A stretch of DNA of 64,000 bases from assembly GCA_964454445.1 (NCBI GenBank), contig CAYVTD010000003.1, forward strand, positions 1 through 64,000, given 5' to 3'. The position numbers and the translations under genes are program-made. The stretch's first letter is position 1. The number at the start of each line of letters is the position of its first letter. This stretch comes from CAYVTD01 sp964454445 (GTDB lineage: Bacteria > Bacteroidota > Ignavibacteria > Kapaibacteriales > UBA2268). The notes beneath the pieces are model-generated. The model had not been told where the DNA came from. It saw only the letters and a program-made list of their open reading frames with translations, and did no database searches. Shown one piece after another: positions 8,481-18,501 of the stretch.

Positions 8481-10218
8481 CTTCGCCGATTTTATTGTTA
8501 TTTTTGTCTAAAACAAAAATCTTGAATGCACCTAGCACTTCACCAAATTTATTTGTTACGGGGTCAGTCCATCTGATTGTTACTTTTGTTGGTTCGTTTG
8601 CCACTGGCACAGCACTAAGATCGGTTGGAGGATTTGGCTCAGGCGAAATAATAGCAGTATAAACCTCATTAGTATGGTAAGAATTAGCAATTTTTGGTCC
8701 TGCGGGCATCCAGAAACAAGGATAAATTTTTCCATCATAGGCAACGACGGAAGTATAATCGCCCCAATAATTACCTAAAGAACCGCCTTGACGGCTGACG
8801 TCGCCGGAATCGTCGAAATACCAGGTTTCGTCAGTTAATCTGATATGATTGAAAGTTTTGGCACCATCGCGAGAAACTGCAAGATAGGCATCACAACCAG
8901 TATTAGTGGGATCATTTTGCGAGCTATAATAAAGCACAGCAATTGTGCCGGTAATAGGATCAACCGAGAGAGCAGGCATAAAACAATCATTGCCAAGTTT
9001 GTTATTGTCAATTCTAATGTTAGAAGTCCACTTTTCGCCGCCATCGGTTGAATAAGCGAGGAAAATACCATTTCTGTTTTCGCTGTCTTTACCCGATTGA
9101 ACGATAAAAACCCAACCCCTTCTGCTGCCTTGGGAACGGTCAACATCGATAACCCCATAAGAAGACATTCTTATATCTTGTTTATCGAGAAGGGCAGTTC
9201 TGCCCGTACTTGTTGAGTAGTCGCCTGTTCTTCTGACTGTTTGCACTTTTTTGGGAGTAAACCAAACTGTCGATTTGCCACCATCTATTGATTTATTAAC
9301 AAAAATGTGAGTATTAGGCCCTTCGTCGGAGTGGAAAACAACATAAACCTCGCCATTTGGACCGACAGTAGGCAAAGCTGACTGGACAGTGCTTGTGGTT
9401 TTAGAAATTGAAATAGGAGGATTGAAGTTTTCTCCGTCTTCGGCTGTTGCCATTACTATTTCTGATCCTTGATACATAACTGTCCAAGCGACGTAAACGT
9501 ATCCTTTATAAGGTGAATTTGGCATAAAATCAGCTGCAATCAAGAATTTATCATGGAATGGTTGCGAGGTAGTGCCTGCCGAGGCAAGGGCAACGGGAAC
9601 AGGAGTTTGCCACGATGCACCTCCATCAGTTGAACGGCATACAAATACACCATTATCTCTTGTATTTTTATCGCCCATTTGAGCAAATCCATAGCAATAA
9701 TAAAGGTTATTTTGATGGTCGAAGGCAAGTCCGGGGTCAAAATTCGTAAATCCATAGCCAGGTTCTTGCTTTATCCAAATATCAACATTGTTTGGTGTTG
9801 TAGATGTTTTCCAAGTACTGCCGCCATCATGTGAGTAATATGCTGCCATTCTGTAGCCGCCACTGCCATTATAACGTGTGTCGTTAGATGATGCAATTAA
9901 TTGTTTTGGGTTATTTGGGTTAATAACCATCCAGGTTTCGTCTTGTGATAGTGGTCCGTTGGTGCAATTTATTAGTTCAATACCAGAAGATTGGAGTATC
10001 CTATCTCTTTTTTGATACATTTTCCAAGCCGAGGCAGGAACTTTTTGTGGTTTAAGATGGTTTAAACGCCATAAAACTTCATTTGATTGGATATCGTTTT
10101 GATATACTTCCGGTTGCAAATAGCCTGGAGTCAAGCGAGCTTCGTATTGTGCCTTTACACTATCAAATCCAAAGAGAATAGCAACAGAGATAAGCAATAT
10201 AGTAATTTGTTTTGTCAT
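8458..10218 (-). CDS. N-terminal part of frameshifted secreted BNR (sialidase-fold) protein
   Basis: A 586-residue frame with a signal peptide (about 1-23, ending VKAQ). At least five Asp-box/BNR motifs follow (SHDGGSTW, STDGGASW, SIDGGKSTVW, STDGGEKW, SRDGAKTF), spaced as in a beta-propeller of sialidase type. It ends inside an FnIII domain: the last coherent residues are NKIGEVDKG, then VHV and a stop, while the domain continues in the +1 frame. The start is supported by an AAAAGGACC ribosome-binding site. True sialidase catalytic residues (Arg triad, FRIP) are not evident, so I would not call it a sialidase. Cargo of T9SS by virtue of the sorting domain in the downstream frame. Confidence 0.85.
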   Translation of the reverse strand: MTKQITILLISVAILFGFDSVKAQYEARLTPGYLQPEVYQNDIQSNEVLWRLNHLKPQKVPASAWKMYQKRDRILQSSGIELINCTNGPLSQDETWMVINPNNPKQLIASSNDTRYNGSGGYRMAAYYSHDGGSTWKTSTTPNNVDIWIKQEPGYGFTNFDPGLAFDHQNNLYYCYGFAQMGDKNTRDNGVFVCRSTDGGASWQTPVPVALASAGTTSQPFHDKFLIAADFMPNSPYKGYVYVAWTVMYQGSEIVMATAEDGENFNPPISISKTTSTVQSALPTVGPNGEVYVVFHSDEGPNTHIFVNKSIDGGKSTVWFTPKKVQTVRRTGDYSTSTGRTALLDKQDIRMSSYGVIDVDRSQGSRRGWVFIVQSGKDSENRNGIFLAYSTDGGEKWTSNIRIDNNKLGNDCFMPALSVDPITGTIAVLYYSSQNDPTNTGCDAYLAVSRDGAKTFNHIRLTDETWYFDDSGDVSRQGGSLGNYWGDYTSVVAYDGKIYPCFWMPAGPKIANSYHTNEVYTAIISPEPNPPTDLSAVPVANEPTKVTIRWTDPVTNKFGEVLGAFKIFVLDKNNNKIGEVDKGVHV

Positions 10219-10545
10219 TTTTGGTCCTTTTAATTCTGAAAAATTATCGCTTTTTTATTCAAATTATAATCTTTTGAGCGAAAGAACTCCCGAAAATTTA
10301 CAAGCAGCCATAACTTGAATTATTAAAGAGTAAATTTTAATAAACAAATTGTATAGAAAGCTCAAAAATAAGAAAAAAATTGTTTACATGCTAAAATATA
10401 AGGATATTCATTGAATAAAGCCATTTCAAGTTGTTTTAGTAAAAAAAGCAAAGGATTAATAAAGAAATTTGTTAATTTTATTTTTTGAAAAGATTTGTAA
10501 TTTTTATATAATGTATTGGTCTTTACAAATTTTTAAGGAGAAGAT
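10219..10545. other. Divergent intergenic region upstream of the T9SS gene and recG
   Basis: AT-rich spacer between the minus-strand BNR gene and plus-strand recG leader. Apart from the recG promoter candidate near its right end I see no RNA gene, repeat or conserved structure. Confidence 0.5.
10484..10512 (+). promoter_or_regulatory. Candidate recG promoter
   Basis: TTTG (10484-10487) is followed by 19 bases and TATAAT (10507-10512). The same DNA reads as TTGAAA-N16-TATAAT in sigma-70 terms. It lies 34 bases upstream of the leader ORF start. The TTTG and spacing fit the Bacteroidetes consensus, the -10 half fits sigma-70 better. Confidence 0.4.
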
Positions 10546-10617
10546 ATGAATTATAAAAAGATAAATATTAAAGAAAAGATTGAATTAATTAGCGAATTGA
10601 CAAATTGTCTGAAATAA
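10546..10617 (+). CDS. 23-codon leader ORF upstream of recG
   Basis: This short ORF begins with ATG after a strong ribosome-binding site (TTAAGGAG, five bases before the ATG). It encodes a Lys/Ile/Glu-rich peptide starting MNYKKINIKEK and ends with TAA whose last A is the first base of a recG ATG (TAATG). RecG itself has no separate ribosome-binding site at that point, so ribosomes finishing the leader probably restart on recG. The peptide has no rare-codon run or attenuator hairpin that I can see. An alternative is that the leader is the real RecG N-terminus separated by an indel, but it does not resemble the usual RecG N-terminal residues. It is real as an ORF; its translation is inferred. 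Confidence 0.5.
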   Translation: MNYKKINIKEKIELISELTNCLK

Positions 10618-12812
10618 TGTACATAAAGGGAGTCGGGCCTAAGCGTGCCGAAGTGCTTGAAAAAGATGGACTATCAAGCCCGGAGGATATCCTCTATTAT
10701 GCTCCAAGAACGTATATTGACCGTGCTGGCGCTCTTTCAATAAAAGAAATCACAGCAAAGCTCAATCGGGAACAAACTTTTGAGTTTGATAAAGGTTTTA
10801 GTAATTTCTCTTTAAAAAATGAAATAAGTATAGTAGCAAAGCTAATTCACAAGCAGGAAAAAGAACTCTCGAAAAAGCGAACCATGCTTGTTTTTACTTT
10901 GTCTGATGGCAGCGGAGAGTATGCCCAAATCATTTTTTGGAACTATACAAAGTATTTTTCTAAAGCTTACGAGGCGGGAGAGACATTATTTGTCAGTGGA
11001 AATGTGGAATTGAACAGAAATGGTGTTCTGTGCTTTAACCATCCCGAAATTGAATTATTTGACGAAGAAGATGAGGCTTCATATCGTAGTGGAAAGATAT
11101 TGCCGGTCTATCCGCTCAAGCAGAATATGAGAAACGCGAAAATTAGTGTTCGAATTCTGCGAAAGATTACTTTAACCACCATTGAAAAATATCTTTATTT
11201 AATCAAGGAATCTCTGCCTAAATGGCTAATTGACGAATTCAAGTTGCCCTCGAAGCAAGAAAGTATCAAAAACTTGCATTTTCCGGAAAACCGTAAAAAC
11301 TTAATTAAGGCGGTAAAAAGGCTTAAATTCGAGGAGATTTTATATTTTGAAATATTTTTGGCATTGCGATACAAGGGGATTAAAACGAAAGAATTAGCTC
11401 CATTGATAAATCCAAAAAGTGTTTCTGCCCGCCGTTTGTACGACAAATTGCCATTTAAACTAACTAGCGACCAAAAAAGAGCAATCAGGGAAATCAGCGA
11501 GGATATCAACTCGGGAATGCCTATGAATCGGCTTTTACAAGGGGATGTTGGTTCGGGGAAAACTATTGTTGCTGTGCTATCTATGCTGATGGCTATTGAT
11601 AATGGGATACAAACGGCAATTATGGCACCGACGGAAACCCTTGCCGAACAGCATTTTCATACTTTTAGCAAAATGCTTGATGGATTTAATATCGGAATAG
11701 GGCGACTTCTCGGCGGACAAAGAACAAGGCAAAGGCGAGAGATACTTGATAAAATTTCTTCTGGAGAGTGCAAAATAATAATTGGCACGCACGCTTTGTT
11801 TCAGGCAGATATCGTTTACAATAGGTTGGGTTTGATAATTATTGACGAACAACATCGTTTTGGTGTGGCACAAAGGGCAGAATTGAAGGTTCACGGCGAG
11901 AAATCCTTCGAAGGCAAAGAGTTATCGCCACATATTTTGGTTATGTCAGCAACGCCGATACCCAGAACACTCTCAATGACGCTTTATGGCGACCTCGATG
12001 TGTCGATAATTCGCGAGAAGCCAGCTAATAGGTTGCCAATAAGAACAAAAGTCGTTTTCGATGCTCAGATTGAAGAAGCTTATGATTTTATTAGAAACGA
12101 AATTAAGTCAGGCAGGCAGGCATATATTGTATATCCTTTGGTCGAAAAATCTGAAAAAATAGATTTCAAATCGGCTATCGACCATTATGATATGTTAAAA
12201 GAGGAAGTTTTTCCTGATTTTCATTGCGGGCTTTTGCATGGGCAGATGTTTTGGTATGAAAAAGAAGAAACCATGCGCGATTTTCTTGAAAAAAAATATG
12301 ATATTCTTGTGGCTACGACAGTTATTGAAGTAGGTATAGACGTGCCAAATGCAACGGTGATGATGATTGAAGATGCCGAGCGCTTTGGGCTTTCGCAACT
12401 GCATCAATTGCGTGGAAGGGTGGGCAGGAGTAGCTATCAATCATATTGTTTGTTGGTAACAAAGGATAAATACAAGTTTGCATTAAATAAAAAAGTTGAC
12501 GAGCAAACAGAAAGAAAATCTGCCATAATACGTTTGAAAACAATGGAAGAAATAAGCGATGGATTCAAAATAGCCGAAGTTGACCTCCAATTAAGAGGAC
12601 CAGGCGACGTTATGGGAACACGTCAATCCGGTTTGCCGGATTTTAAATTCTTAAATCTTGCCGAAGATGGCAATATTGTCGCCGCAGCAAGAAAACAAGC
12701 ATTTCTAATAATTGAAAAAGATGCTAATCTTAGCCTGCCTGAAAATGAGTTAATAAGAAATGAGTTTCTAAAACGCTTTGAAAAAGACCGGTTTTTTTTC
12801 GACATAGCATAA
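10617..12812 (+). CDS. recG: ATP-dependent DNA helicase RecG
   Basis: A 731-residue superfamily 2 helicase that reverses stalled replication forks and branch-migrates Holliday junctions. The start YIKGVGPKRAEVLEK is the family's N-terminal helix-hairpin-helix-like segment, followed by the wedge (OB-fold) domain around residues 60-170. Helicase motifs are intact: motif I GDVGSGKT, Ia APTETLAEQH, II DEQH, III SATPIPRT, and the C-terminal QLRGRVGRS and LRGPGD motifs. A TTG at 10605 in the same frame is a possible earlier start, but the ATG at 10617 is better because it overlaps the leader stop codon and begins right at the family's N-terminus. Convergent with the next gene; no strong terminator between them. 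Confidence 0.95.
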   Translation: MYIKGVGPKRAEVLEKDGLSSPEDILYYAPRTYIDRAGALSIKEITAKLNREQTFEFDKGFSNFSLKNEISIVAKLIHKQEKELSKKRTMLVFTLSDGSGEYAQIIFWNYTKYFSKAYEAGETLFVSGNVELNRNGVLCFNHPEIELFDEEDEASYRSGKILPVYPLKQNMRNAKISVRILRKITLTTIEKYLYLIKESLPKWLIDEFKLPSKQESIKNLHFPENRKNLIKAVKRLKFEEILYFEIFLALRYKGIKTKELAPLINPKSVSARRLYDKLPFKLTSDQKRAIREISEDINSGMPMNRLLQGDVGSGKTIVAVLSMLMAIDNGIQTAIMAPTETLAEQHFHTFSKMLDGFNIGIGRLLGGQRTRQRREILDKISSGECKIIIGTHALFQADIVYNRLGLIIIDEQHRFGVAQRAELKVHGEKSFEGKELSPHILVMSATPIPRTLSMTLYGDLDVSIIREKPANRLPIRTKVVFDAQIEEAYDFIRNEIKSGRQAYIVYPLVEKSEKIDFKSAIDHYDMLKEEVFPDFHCGLLHGQMFWYEKEETMRDFLEKKYDILVATTVIEVGIDVPNATVMMIEDAERFGLSQLHQLRGRVGRSSYQSYCLLVTKDKYKFALNKKVDEQTERKSAIIRLKTMEEISDGFKIAEVDLQLRGPGDVMGTRQSGLPDFKFLNLAEDGNIVAAARKQAFLIIEKDANLSLPENELIRNEFLKRFEKDRFFFDIA

Positions 12813-12873
12813 TAAAGAATACTATTTCGTTATGAATCAGCTAGTTTTCAGATATTTCTCTCTTATAAAACAA

Positions 12874-15800
12874 CTATCTGTAATTTCTGATTAAGCTGCT
12901 GTTGTATTCCCGTTGATTGCCGTTTTCTTCAGTTCCACTGAAACGATAAATATAAACTCCATCTGGAGAATTTGGCGCCTTCCATTGAATATAATGTCTT
13001 CCGGTCGCGACTGGACAATCATAAATAGTGGCGACTTTTACCCCTTCTAATGAAAAGATTTCAATTTTTAAATTTTTAATATTATTAGGTAAAAAATATG
13101 AGAATTGTGTCGTATAACTCATTGGATTTGGGTTATTCGAGACATCTAAAATCCAATTTGGTGGTTTCAATGGTATAGCAACATGATTGATATTATTACT
13201 TGTGCAAAATTCGTTTATTTTATTGTCTGGATTGGCATAAGCTAATATTTCAATATAGTTTACTGAGTCAGCAACAATATAATTAATACTTATGTCTTGT
13301 GTTTGTAAACTGGCGAGAGAGTCCACGAGCACTTTTTCTAAGAAAACAGTATCTTGCATATTGTAAATAGCATAAAAGAATATTTCTGAATTAACAGAAG
13401 GCAAATCACCGTTCATCAGTTTAGCCTTAACTTTGCAAATATCGCCTGGTTTTAGTTCTTTTGAAGCAACAATTAATTTATCAACCCTTAAATCATGGGC
13501 AGGAGCTGAAAGTGCGTTTTTGTTAGTATAAGCGAACAGTTCGGTTGTGCCTCCGCTGCCCCGACTACCTTTGTAGCTAATATCGACTTTGGGAATAAGC
13601 GTCGATTCGTCGTAAATAGCTGAGCAGACATCTTCAACAGCTTTGTAATTTAATCTGATTTGCTTCGTTTCGCCGGGTACAAGCGAACCGAAGGATGTTT
13701 TTATTATTTTGTTATCAACGATTGTATTTGGCGGCAAAATATCTTGATTAGCAACGAAATAAGTCCCTGGGTAAATATTTAAAACCGTGTTTTCAGCAAG
13801 GTTATTCCCATAATTAGTAACTTCAAAGATTATTTCCACGTTTTTATCATTTACGAGGGGCCATTCGAGTGGCTTGTCTTTTTCAATCTTTTTACCATTT
13901 ATTGAAAAAATGGCTTTATAATCTTTAATTTTTGGTCCAACTGTTGTAACTTTGATTTCATTGGTATCAATGAAAAATTTTCCATAAGGAGGGTAGTCGT
14001 AAGTAAGCGCTTCGCGATTACTTACGGTAACCAAATCGCCTGCTTCATAGCTAAATACTTCTCCTTGCTCCAAAACGAAAAATTGATTGTTAGTAATGGT
14101 CGGAAATCGACCAAAAGAGGAAACATCGATTGTTTCTACACCTGTTTCTTCATTGTATTTTGCGGGAAGTTTGTTAGATAGCTTGTAAAAATCAGTGTTG
14201 TTTACATCGGTGAACGACCATCTAGCGTCTTGAAGTCCGCGGAAGAATTCCGTTGTTTTTGTGGTAATTTTATCGAGAGTAGCATTACCAATAATAAATT
14301 TCTGAAATTCGGTAACATTTCCTTTTTTGTCGCGTTGGGAAATGCTGAACATAAGCGGAGGAGCTTCGAAGCCAACTGTTTTTCCGAGAACTCCTTCTTT
14401 TTTCATCATTTTTCCTTCTTTATAATTTTTTAGGTTGCTTGCTACATCAAATCCTATTTCATAAACACCATTATCGAGAGTTGAATCGATGCGGAAGAGG
14501 AAAACGAAGTAAGCTTTCCGGGTTGGTTGCATTAGAGGCAGTTTATTTCCAATTTTAACAAGCACCTCGCCTTCGGGTTCATTAAATCGCCAACCGGCAC
14601 GGAAGGAACCAATATCATCACCACCTTGAATGATTACGCCAGTAACAGGATCCACTTTTGCGGGGACAAGTGGTCTGGGATAGGCGACATAGCTCATAAC
14701 GAGTTCAGTTTTACCAAGATCAGAAGGGATTTTTGGCGTAACAGTAGTAAAAAGCCAATTATCGTCTGTTGCATTTGTAACTTCAACTCGTGCTTCGAGG
14801 AAGCAGCCGCTAACTTGCTTAGGATAATCCTCCAATTCAGGGTTATTTTTATCGGCATAAGGTATTAATGTCAGATCATATTTATCAAATTTCGGATCGA
14901 TGATTGTAGATGTCTTTATTGAAGGCAACAGCAAACTGCACGGGTCTCTGCCACCGGCATAAGTAGTGATAGTTGCTTTTCCATATCCGTATGAGGAATG
15001 GAATGGGTCGAATTTATAATCGAATCGGTGTGGCTCTGATTTGTCGCTAATTTGATGTTTAATATACATAGTATCGCTGCCAAATTTGACAACGGAAGGA
15101 TTAGCTTTCGAATAAATACTCAAATCGACGCCTTCAGCGAAGCCGGATAGTGTTCTGCTGAAAATTACCCATGGCGATCCTCCGAATATCTCTTCGACGA
15201 CGAGCCAGCCGCCTTTGCTTATTTCGACGTTTCCTTCCCTGCCAAGCCCTTCGTAAATTGCATTAATTTTAAAATTTGTCTTGCCAAGAGCTTCAAAATA
15301 ATCGTCCCCATAAGTTAAATCAGGTCCAGCATACCAACCGGAATCGACCCAACCATAGATATCGTCTTTAAAACGCTCTTTAGGATAATGAAGCCATTGT
15401 TCGCCATTGTCGAGCATGAAAATGTCGTGTAAGAAGCCAGTAGAAGAGCAAAATCTATCGCCACGGTCGTCTATCCAATCGTCAATACCGTCGTGGTTGT
15501 CGTCGTCTAAAGCTGGTGGTATTAGCAACTGGGGGATGTGAATATGATATTGGAAGGGGTCTTCCCAGATTGAAATTGTGTCTTTTGTATTGGGGTTGTC
15601 GAGCCATTTTTTAAATTTTCCACCGTCCACCTCGACAATGGCATCAATATCATAAGAGCCATCAATTTTTTTCGGAAGATGGATTTTGTAACCACCTAAT
15701 CCTTTGGGTATATCATAAACTAAATAGCCAAAAACTCCGTCGCCAAGCTCTTCGCGTCCTTCGATGGCTTCTGATGGATCATTGTAATCGACATCGTGTC

Positions 15801-18501
15801 CTGCATTGCGAATCCAATAATATGAGTATTCTGTCGAGGCATCCATGCTAAAACTTATGTTAGCTTTTCCCCATTTTGGCAATTTTTTCAATGTATCCTG
15901 ACTGATTGGGTCTGTTATTACAAAATTATTAGATAAATATTCAAATTGAAGAGGATTGGGAAGAGGAGCCCAATATGAATATGTAGAACGGATAGGAGTT
16001 TTCCGGTGTTCTCCAAAAATTGTATTGTATTCAAGATTGGAATAACGGGATATCTGCGGGCGATATCTGTTCATATCGATTTCTTCGCCACCAAGAGAAA
16101 GAACAGCGATGAATTCGCGGTGCGGCTGAGGCACAGTGCCGACGCAAATATCTGTTGGTTTAAGTTTATAACCTGTTTTGGCTGTGTCGATGAAGGTATA
16201 ACCCTCATAGTTGTTAATCCGTTGATAAATTAGCTGTTTCCAAATGACCATTCCTTTTTCGTCGCGTTCCATCCAATAAGTCCAGCTTGTGTCTGCAATA
16301 TTTGGGTTTTCGATATCTGGAGAATTTGGATAAAAGCAGCCATCGATTTTTTTGCATTTACCGGAAACATAGCCAACACCGGCAGATAGCTTGACCAAAT
16401 CAGGCGGGTCAACCCAAATCTCATAAGAGCAATATGGCTCGAAATACTCAAAGCCTGAGACCTTGCCGATGTCCCAGGTTACTTTCCAAACTTTAATTTT
16501 ATCTCCTGGCTCTTGTGTATTTACTATGCCGTCTCCATCAGTATCTTCAGCAACTTTGCCATCGTGGTCGATGTCTTCATACAAGAAATGATTACCTGTC
16601 CTGAGATGCTCCCAAGGGTTGAGCCAATAGACCTCATCTTCTTCGATTTTATATCCTTTAGGATATATCGAAGCAGTATCAAGCCATACATTAGGTTTCC
16701 CATCACTGTCATAATCGTAATCAGGTGTCTTGTCTGAGTTGCTTCCTCTAAGAACATCGACGAATTTGCCACCAGGAGTTTTTAAAATTGGAATATTTAT
16801 CGATTTATCGCTCCAATAAAAAGGGACATCTTTGGGAATGTATTGCACATATTTCGTTTGGCGGGCTTCGGTTCGCTCTTTGTTTTCCATATTCATAAAA
16901 ACTTTAAATGGCTGATAGAAAAGCCCAAGGAAGTTCTTCCAATTCAAATCGGTGTCTGCCGCCAGGAAGGCAGAAAACATAATGTCAATATAATTTCTAT
17001 ACTTTTGAAAGAAATGCTTTCCATAAGAATCATTATAATATGTGTAATTTACAGAAGCATACATATATGTTGCCCAGGAAATGAATTTATCTACTTGCTC
17101 GTGGATTTTGTCTTCAGGATTAGGAGTACTTAGCCTGTAAACAATTACTGTTTCGCTGTGAGGAGCAACGCTGATATTTTCGAAAGTAATATAATAATCA
17201 TTGATTTTATAAGTGATCCCAGGAGTCTTTACATCGACAATCTTAAGAAAACATTCATATTTACCATCAATACTAACTCTTCGCAATATTTCCATAAGTT
17301 TGATGTCGCTTATGGGTTCCGAAGAAAGATTGCGCAACAGGATTCTAACTTCAAATGTATCTAATCTATCGAAAGAAACAGCGTTTTTCCCGGCGCTGAG
17401 AGTGTCCGGCAATTCATTGTAAACAGAGCGTGTTACATCTAATTGCTCAGAAAATGAATATATAACTGTGTTAAGAGCCCATTGCAACTGGCGGCTGCCA
17501 TTTTTTAACTCATTAATACCACCGATTGTCGGAATGCCAGTATTACAAATTATTTTTCCACCTCCGGCATTAATGCCGCTGAGAACGAAAACTGACGGGA
17601 CATCATTATCAGCACATTTGGCAACAATTTCGGCATTTACAGCATTGACTGCAGGACAAGCATTGGCAAATAAAAAACCACCAACTGTTGATTGCATAAA
17701 CGAAAGCGGATTCGTTGAATTTTCATAGTTTATTTCTATCAAATTAGTAACCGGATCTGGGAGGACTGAATTGTCAAAATCCACTGCTCCATTGGGTAGA
17801 TAGCCAAGTTTTTCGATGAAATAGACTGCATTGCCTTCGCTATATATACTTCCGCCTGTTTGAAGATAATTGTCTAATCGTTTTTTAATATCGGGGCAAA
17901 TCTCGAATACACTGTCAATATAGTGTTTATTGTCGTCGCCATCAAGTGTAAAAGATGGAATGATAAGCAGTTGCGTCGATGAATTTATGTTTCCTTTTGC
18001 CAAATCATCTTCATTAACGAAATAGTAGATATTGTCGAACAGATAGGAATCAAACATATTTTTGAAATACAAAGCCCCCCAAGAAACAGTGTTGTTATTT
18101 CTCGTTATTTTGCTTCTGAAAATAGCAATTTTATAATTATTGGGCTTGTATTGAATCGAATAATTATCGTCGTTTTGCCATCTATAATTGGTATATTTAT
18201 TACTACTAACTGAAGCGAAAGCCGATGGTATTTCGTCTGGAAAAACGAAACTGCCTTTGTTATTCCCGGAACGAATCCAATAAGGCGAATACTCTCCATA
18301 AGCAGGGAAGAGAGTTGTATCAATAGTTTTATTCAGAAAGCGATAATCGCTGTTTGAATAAGTGAGAATGAGTTTGTAAGCCTTAAGGAAGTCTTTTTGC
18401 GTAGAATCTGTTGGGATAAGCATTCCCTCTGCCATTAATCCACTTGGCAAAGAAAGTAGAAGAGCAAAGAAAACAATCAATAATTGAAAAAATTTTTTCA
18501 T
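12874..18501 (-). CDS. Very large secreted protein with CARDB domain and C-terminal FlgD-like/T9SS sorting domain
   Basis: A 1,875-residue exported protein. I place the start at 18501 because GGAGG lies seven bases upstream and MKKFFQLLIVFF gives a proper signal peptide; the frame stays open 24 codons further upstream. Visible parts: an N-terminal region with IPSFTLDGDDNKHY and GGSIYSEGNAVY resembling ThuA/DUF4350-type secreted proteins (weak); three Asp-rich calcium-type repeats (DYDYDSDGKPN, DTDGDGIVNTQEPGD, DDDNHDGIDDW); a CARDB adhesion-like domain at roughly 1670-1780; and a terminal FlgD/T9SS-type domain over the last 90 residues (LKIEIFSLEGVKVATI, SPDGVYIYRFSG). No catalytic motif recognised. 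Probably a calcium-stabilised surface or extracellular structural protein. Transcribed alone. Confidence 0.8.
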   Translation of the reverse strand: MKKFFQLLIVFFALLLSLPSGLMAEGMLIPTDSTQKDFLKAYKLILTYSNSDYRFLNKTIDTTLFPAYGEYSPYWIRSGNNKGSFVFPDEIPSAFASVSSNKYTNYRWQNDDNYSIQYKPNNYKIAIFRSKITRNNNTVSWGALYFKNMFDSYLFDNIYYFVNEDDLAKGNINSSTQLLIIPSFTLDGDDNKHYIDSVFEICPDIKKRLDNYLQTGGSIYSEGNAVYFIEKLGYLPNGAVDFDNSVLPDPVTNLIEINYENSTNPLSFMQSTVGGFLFANACPAVNAVNAEIVAKCADNDVPSVFVLSGINAGGGKIICNTGIPTIGGINELKNGSRQLQWALNTVIYSFSEQLDVTRSVYNELPDTLSAGKNAVSFDRLDTFEVRILLRNLSSEPISDIKLMEILRRVSIDGKYECFLKIVDVKTPGITYKINDYYITFENISVAPHSETVIVYRLSTPNPEDKIHEQVDKFISWATYMYASVNYTYYNDSYGKHFFQKYRNYIDIMFSAFLAADTDLNWKNFLGLFYQPFKVFMNMENKERTEARQTKYVQYIPKDVPFYWSDKSINIPILKTPGGKFVDVLRGSNSDKTPDYDYDSDGKPNVWLDTASIYPKGYKIEEDEVYWLNPWEHLRTGNHFLYEDIDHDGKVAEDTDGDGIVNTQEPGDKIKVWKVTWDIGKVSGFEYFEPYCSYEIWVDPPDLVKLSAGVGYVSGKCKKIDGCFYPNSPDIENPNIADTSWTYWMERDEKGMVIWKQLIYQRINNYEGYTFIDTAKTGYKLKPTDICVGTVPQPHREFIAVLSLGGEEIDMNRYRPQISRYSNLEYNTIFGEHRKTPIRSTYSYWAPLPNPLQFEYLSNNFVITDPISQDTLKKLPKWGKANISFSMDASTEYSYYWIRNAGHDVDYNDPSEAIEGREELGDGVFGYLVYDIPKGLGGYKIHLPKKIDGSYDIDAIVEVDGGKFKKWLDNPNTKDTISIWEDPFQYHIHIPQLLIPPALDDDNHDGIDDWIDDRGDRFCSSTGFLHDIFMLDNGEQWLHYPKERFKDDIYGWVDSGWYAGPDLTYGDDYFEALGKTNFKINAIYEGLGREGNVEISKGGWLVVEEIFGGSPWVIFSRTLSGFAEGVDLSIYSKANPSVVKFGSDTMYIKHQISDKSEPHRFDYKFDPFHSSYGYGKATITTYAGGRDPCSLLLPSIKTSTIIDPKFDKYDLTLIPYADKNNPELEDYPKQVSGCFLEARVEVTNATDDNWLFTTVTPKIPSDLGKTELVMSYVAYPRPLVPAKVDPVTGVIIQGGDDIGSFRAGWRFNEPEGEVLVKIGNKLPLMQPTRKAYFVFLFRIDSTLDNGVYEIGFDVASNLKNYKEGKMMKKEGVLGKTVGFEAPPLMFSISQRDKKGNVTEFQKFIIGNATLDKITTKTTEFFRGLQDARWSFTDVNNTDFYKLSNKLPAKYNEETGVETIDVSSFGRFPTITNNQFFVLEQGEVFSYEAGDLVTVSNREALTYDYPPYGKFFIDTNEIKVTTVGPKIKDYKAIFSINGKKIEKDKPLEWPLVNDKNVEIIFEVTNYGNNLAENTVLNIYPGTYFVANQDILPPNTIVDNKIIKTSFGSLVPGETKQIRLNYKAVEDVCSAIYDESTLIPKVDISYKGSRGSGGTTELFAYTNKNALSAPAHDLRVDKLIVASKELKPGDICKVKAKLMNGDLPSVNSEIFFYAIYNMQDTVFLEKVLVDSLASLQTQDISINYIVADSVNYIEILAYANPDNKINEFCTSNNINHVAIPLKPPNWILDVSNNPNPMSYTTQFSYFLPNNIKNLKIEIFSLEGVKVATIYDCPVATGRHYIQWKAPNSPDGVYIYRFSGTEENGNQREYNSSLIRNYR

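Noticed and set aside
8458..10218. Call as exo-alpha-sialidase
   Set aside because: BNR boxes are present but the catalytic Arg triad and FRIP motif are not evident.
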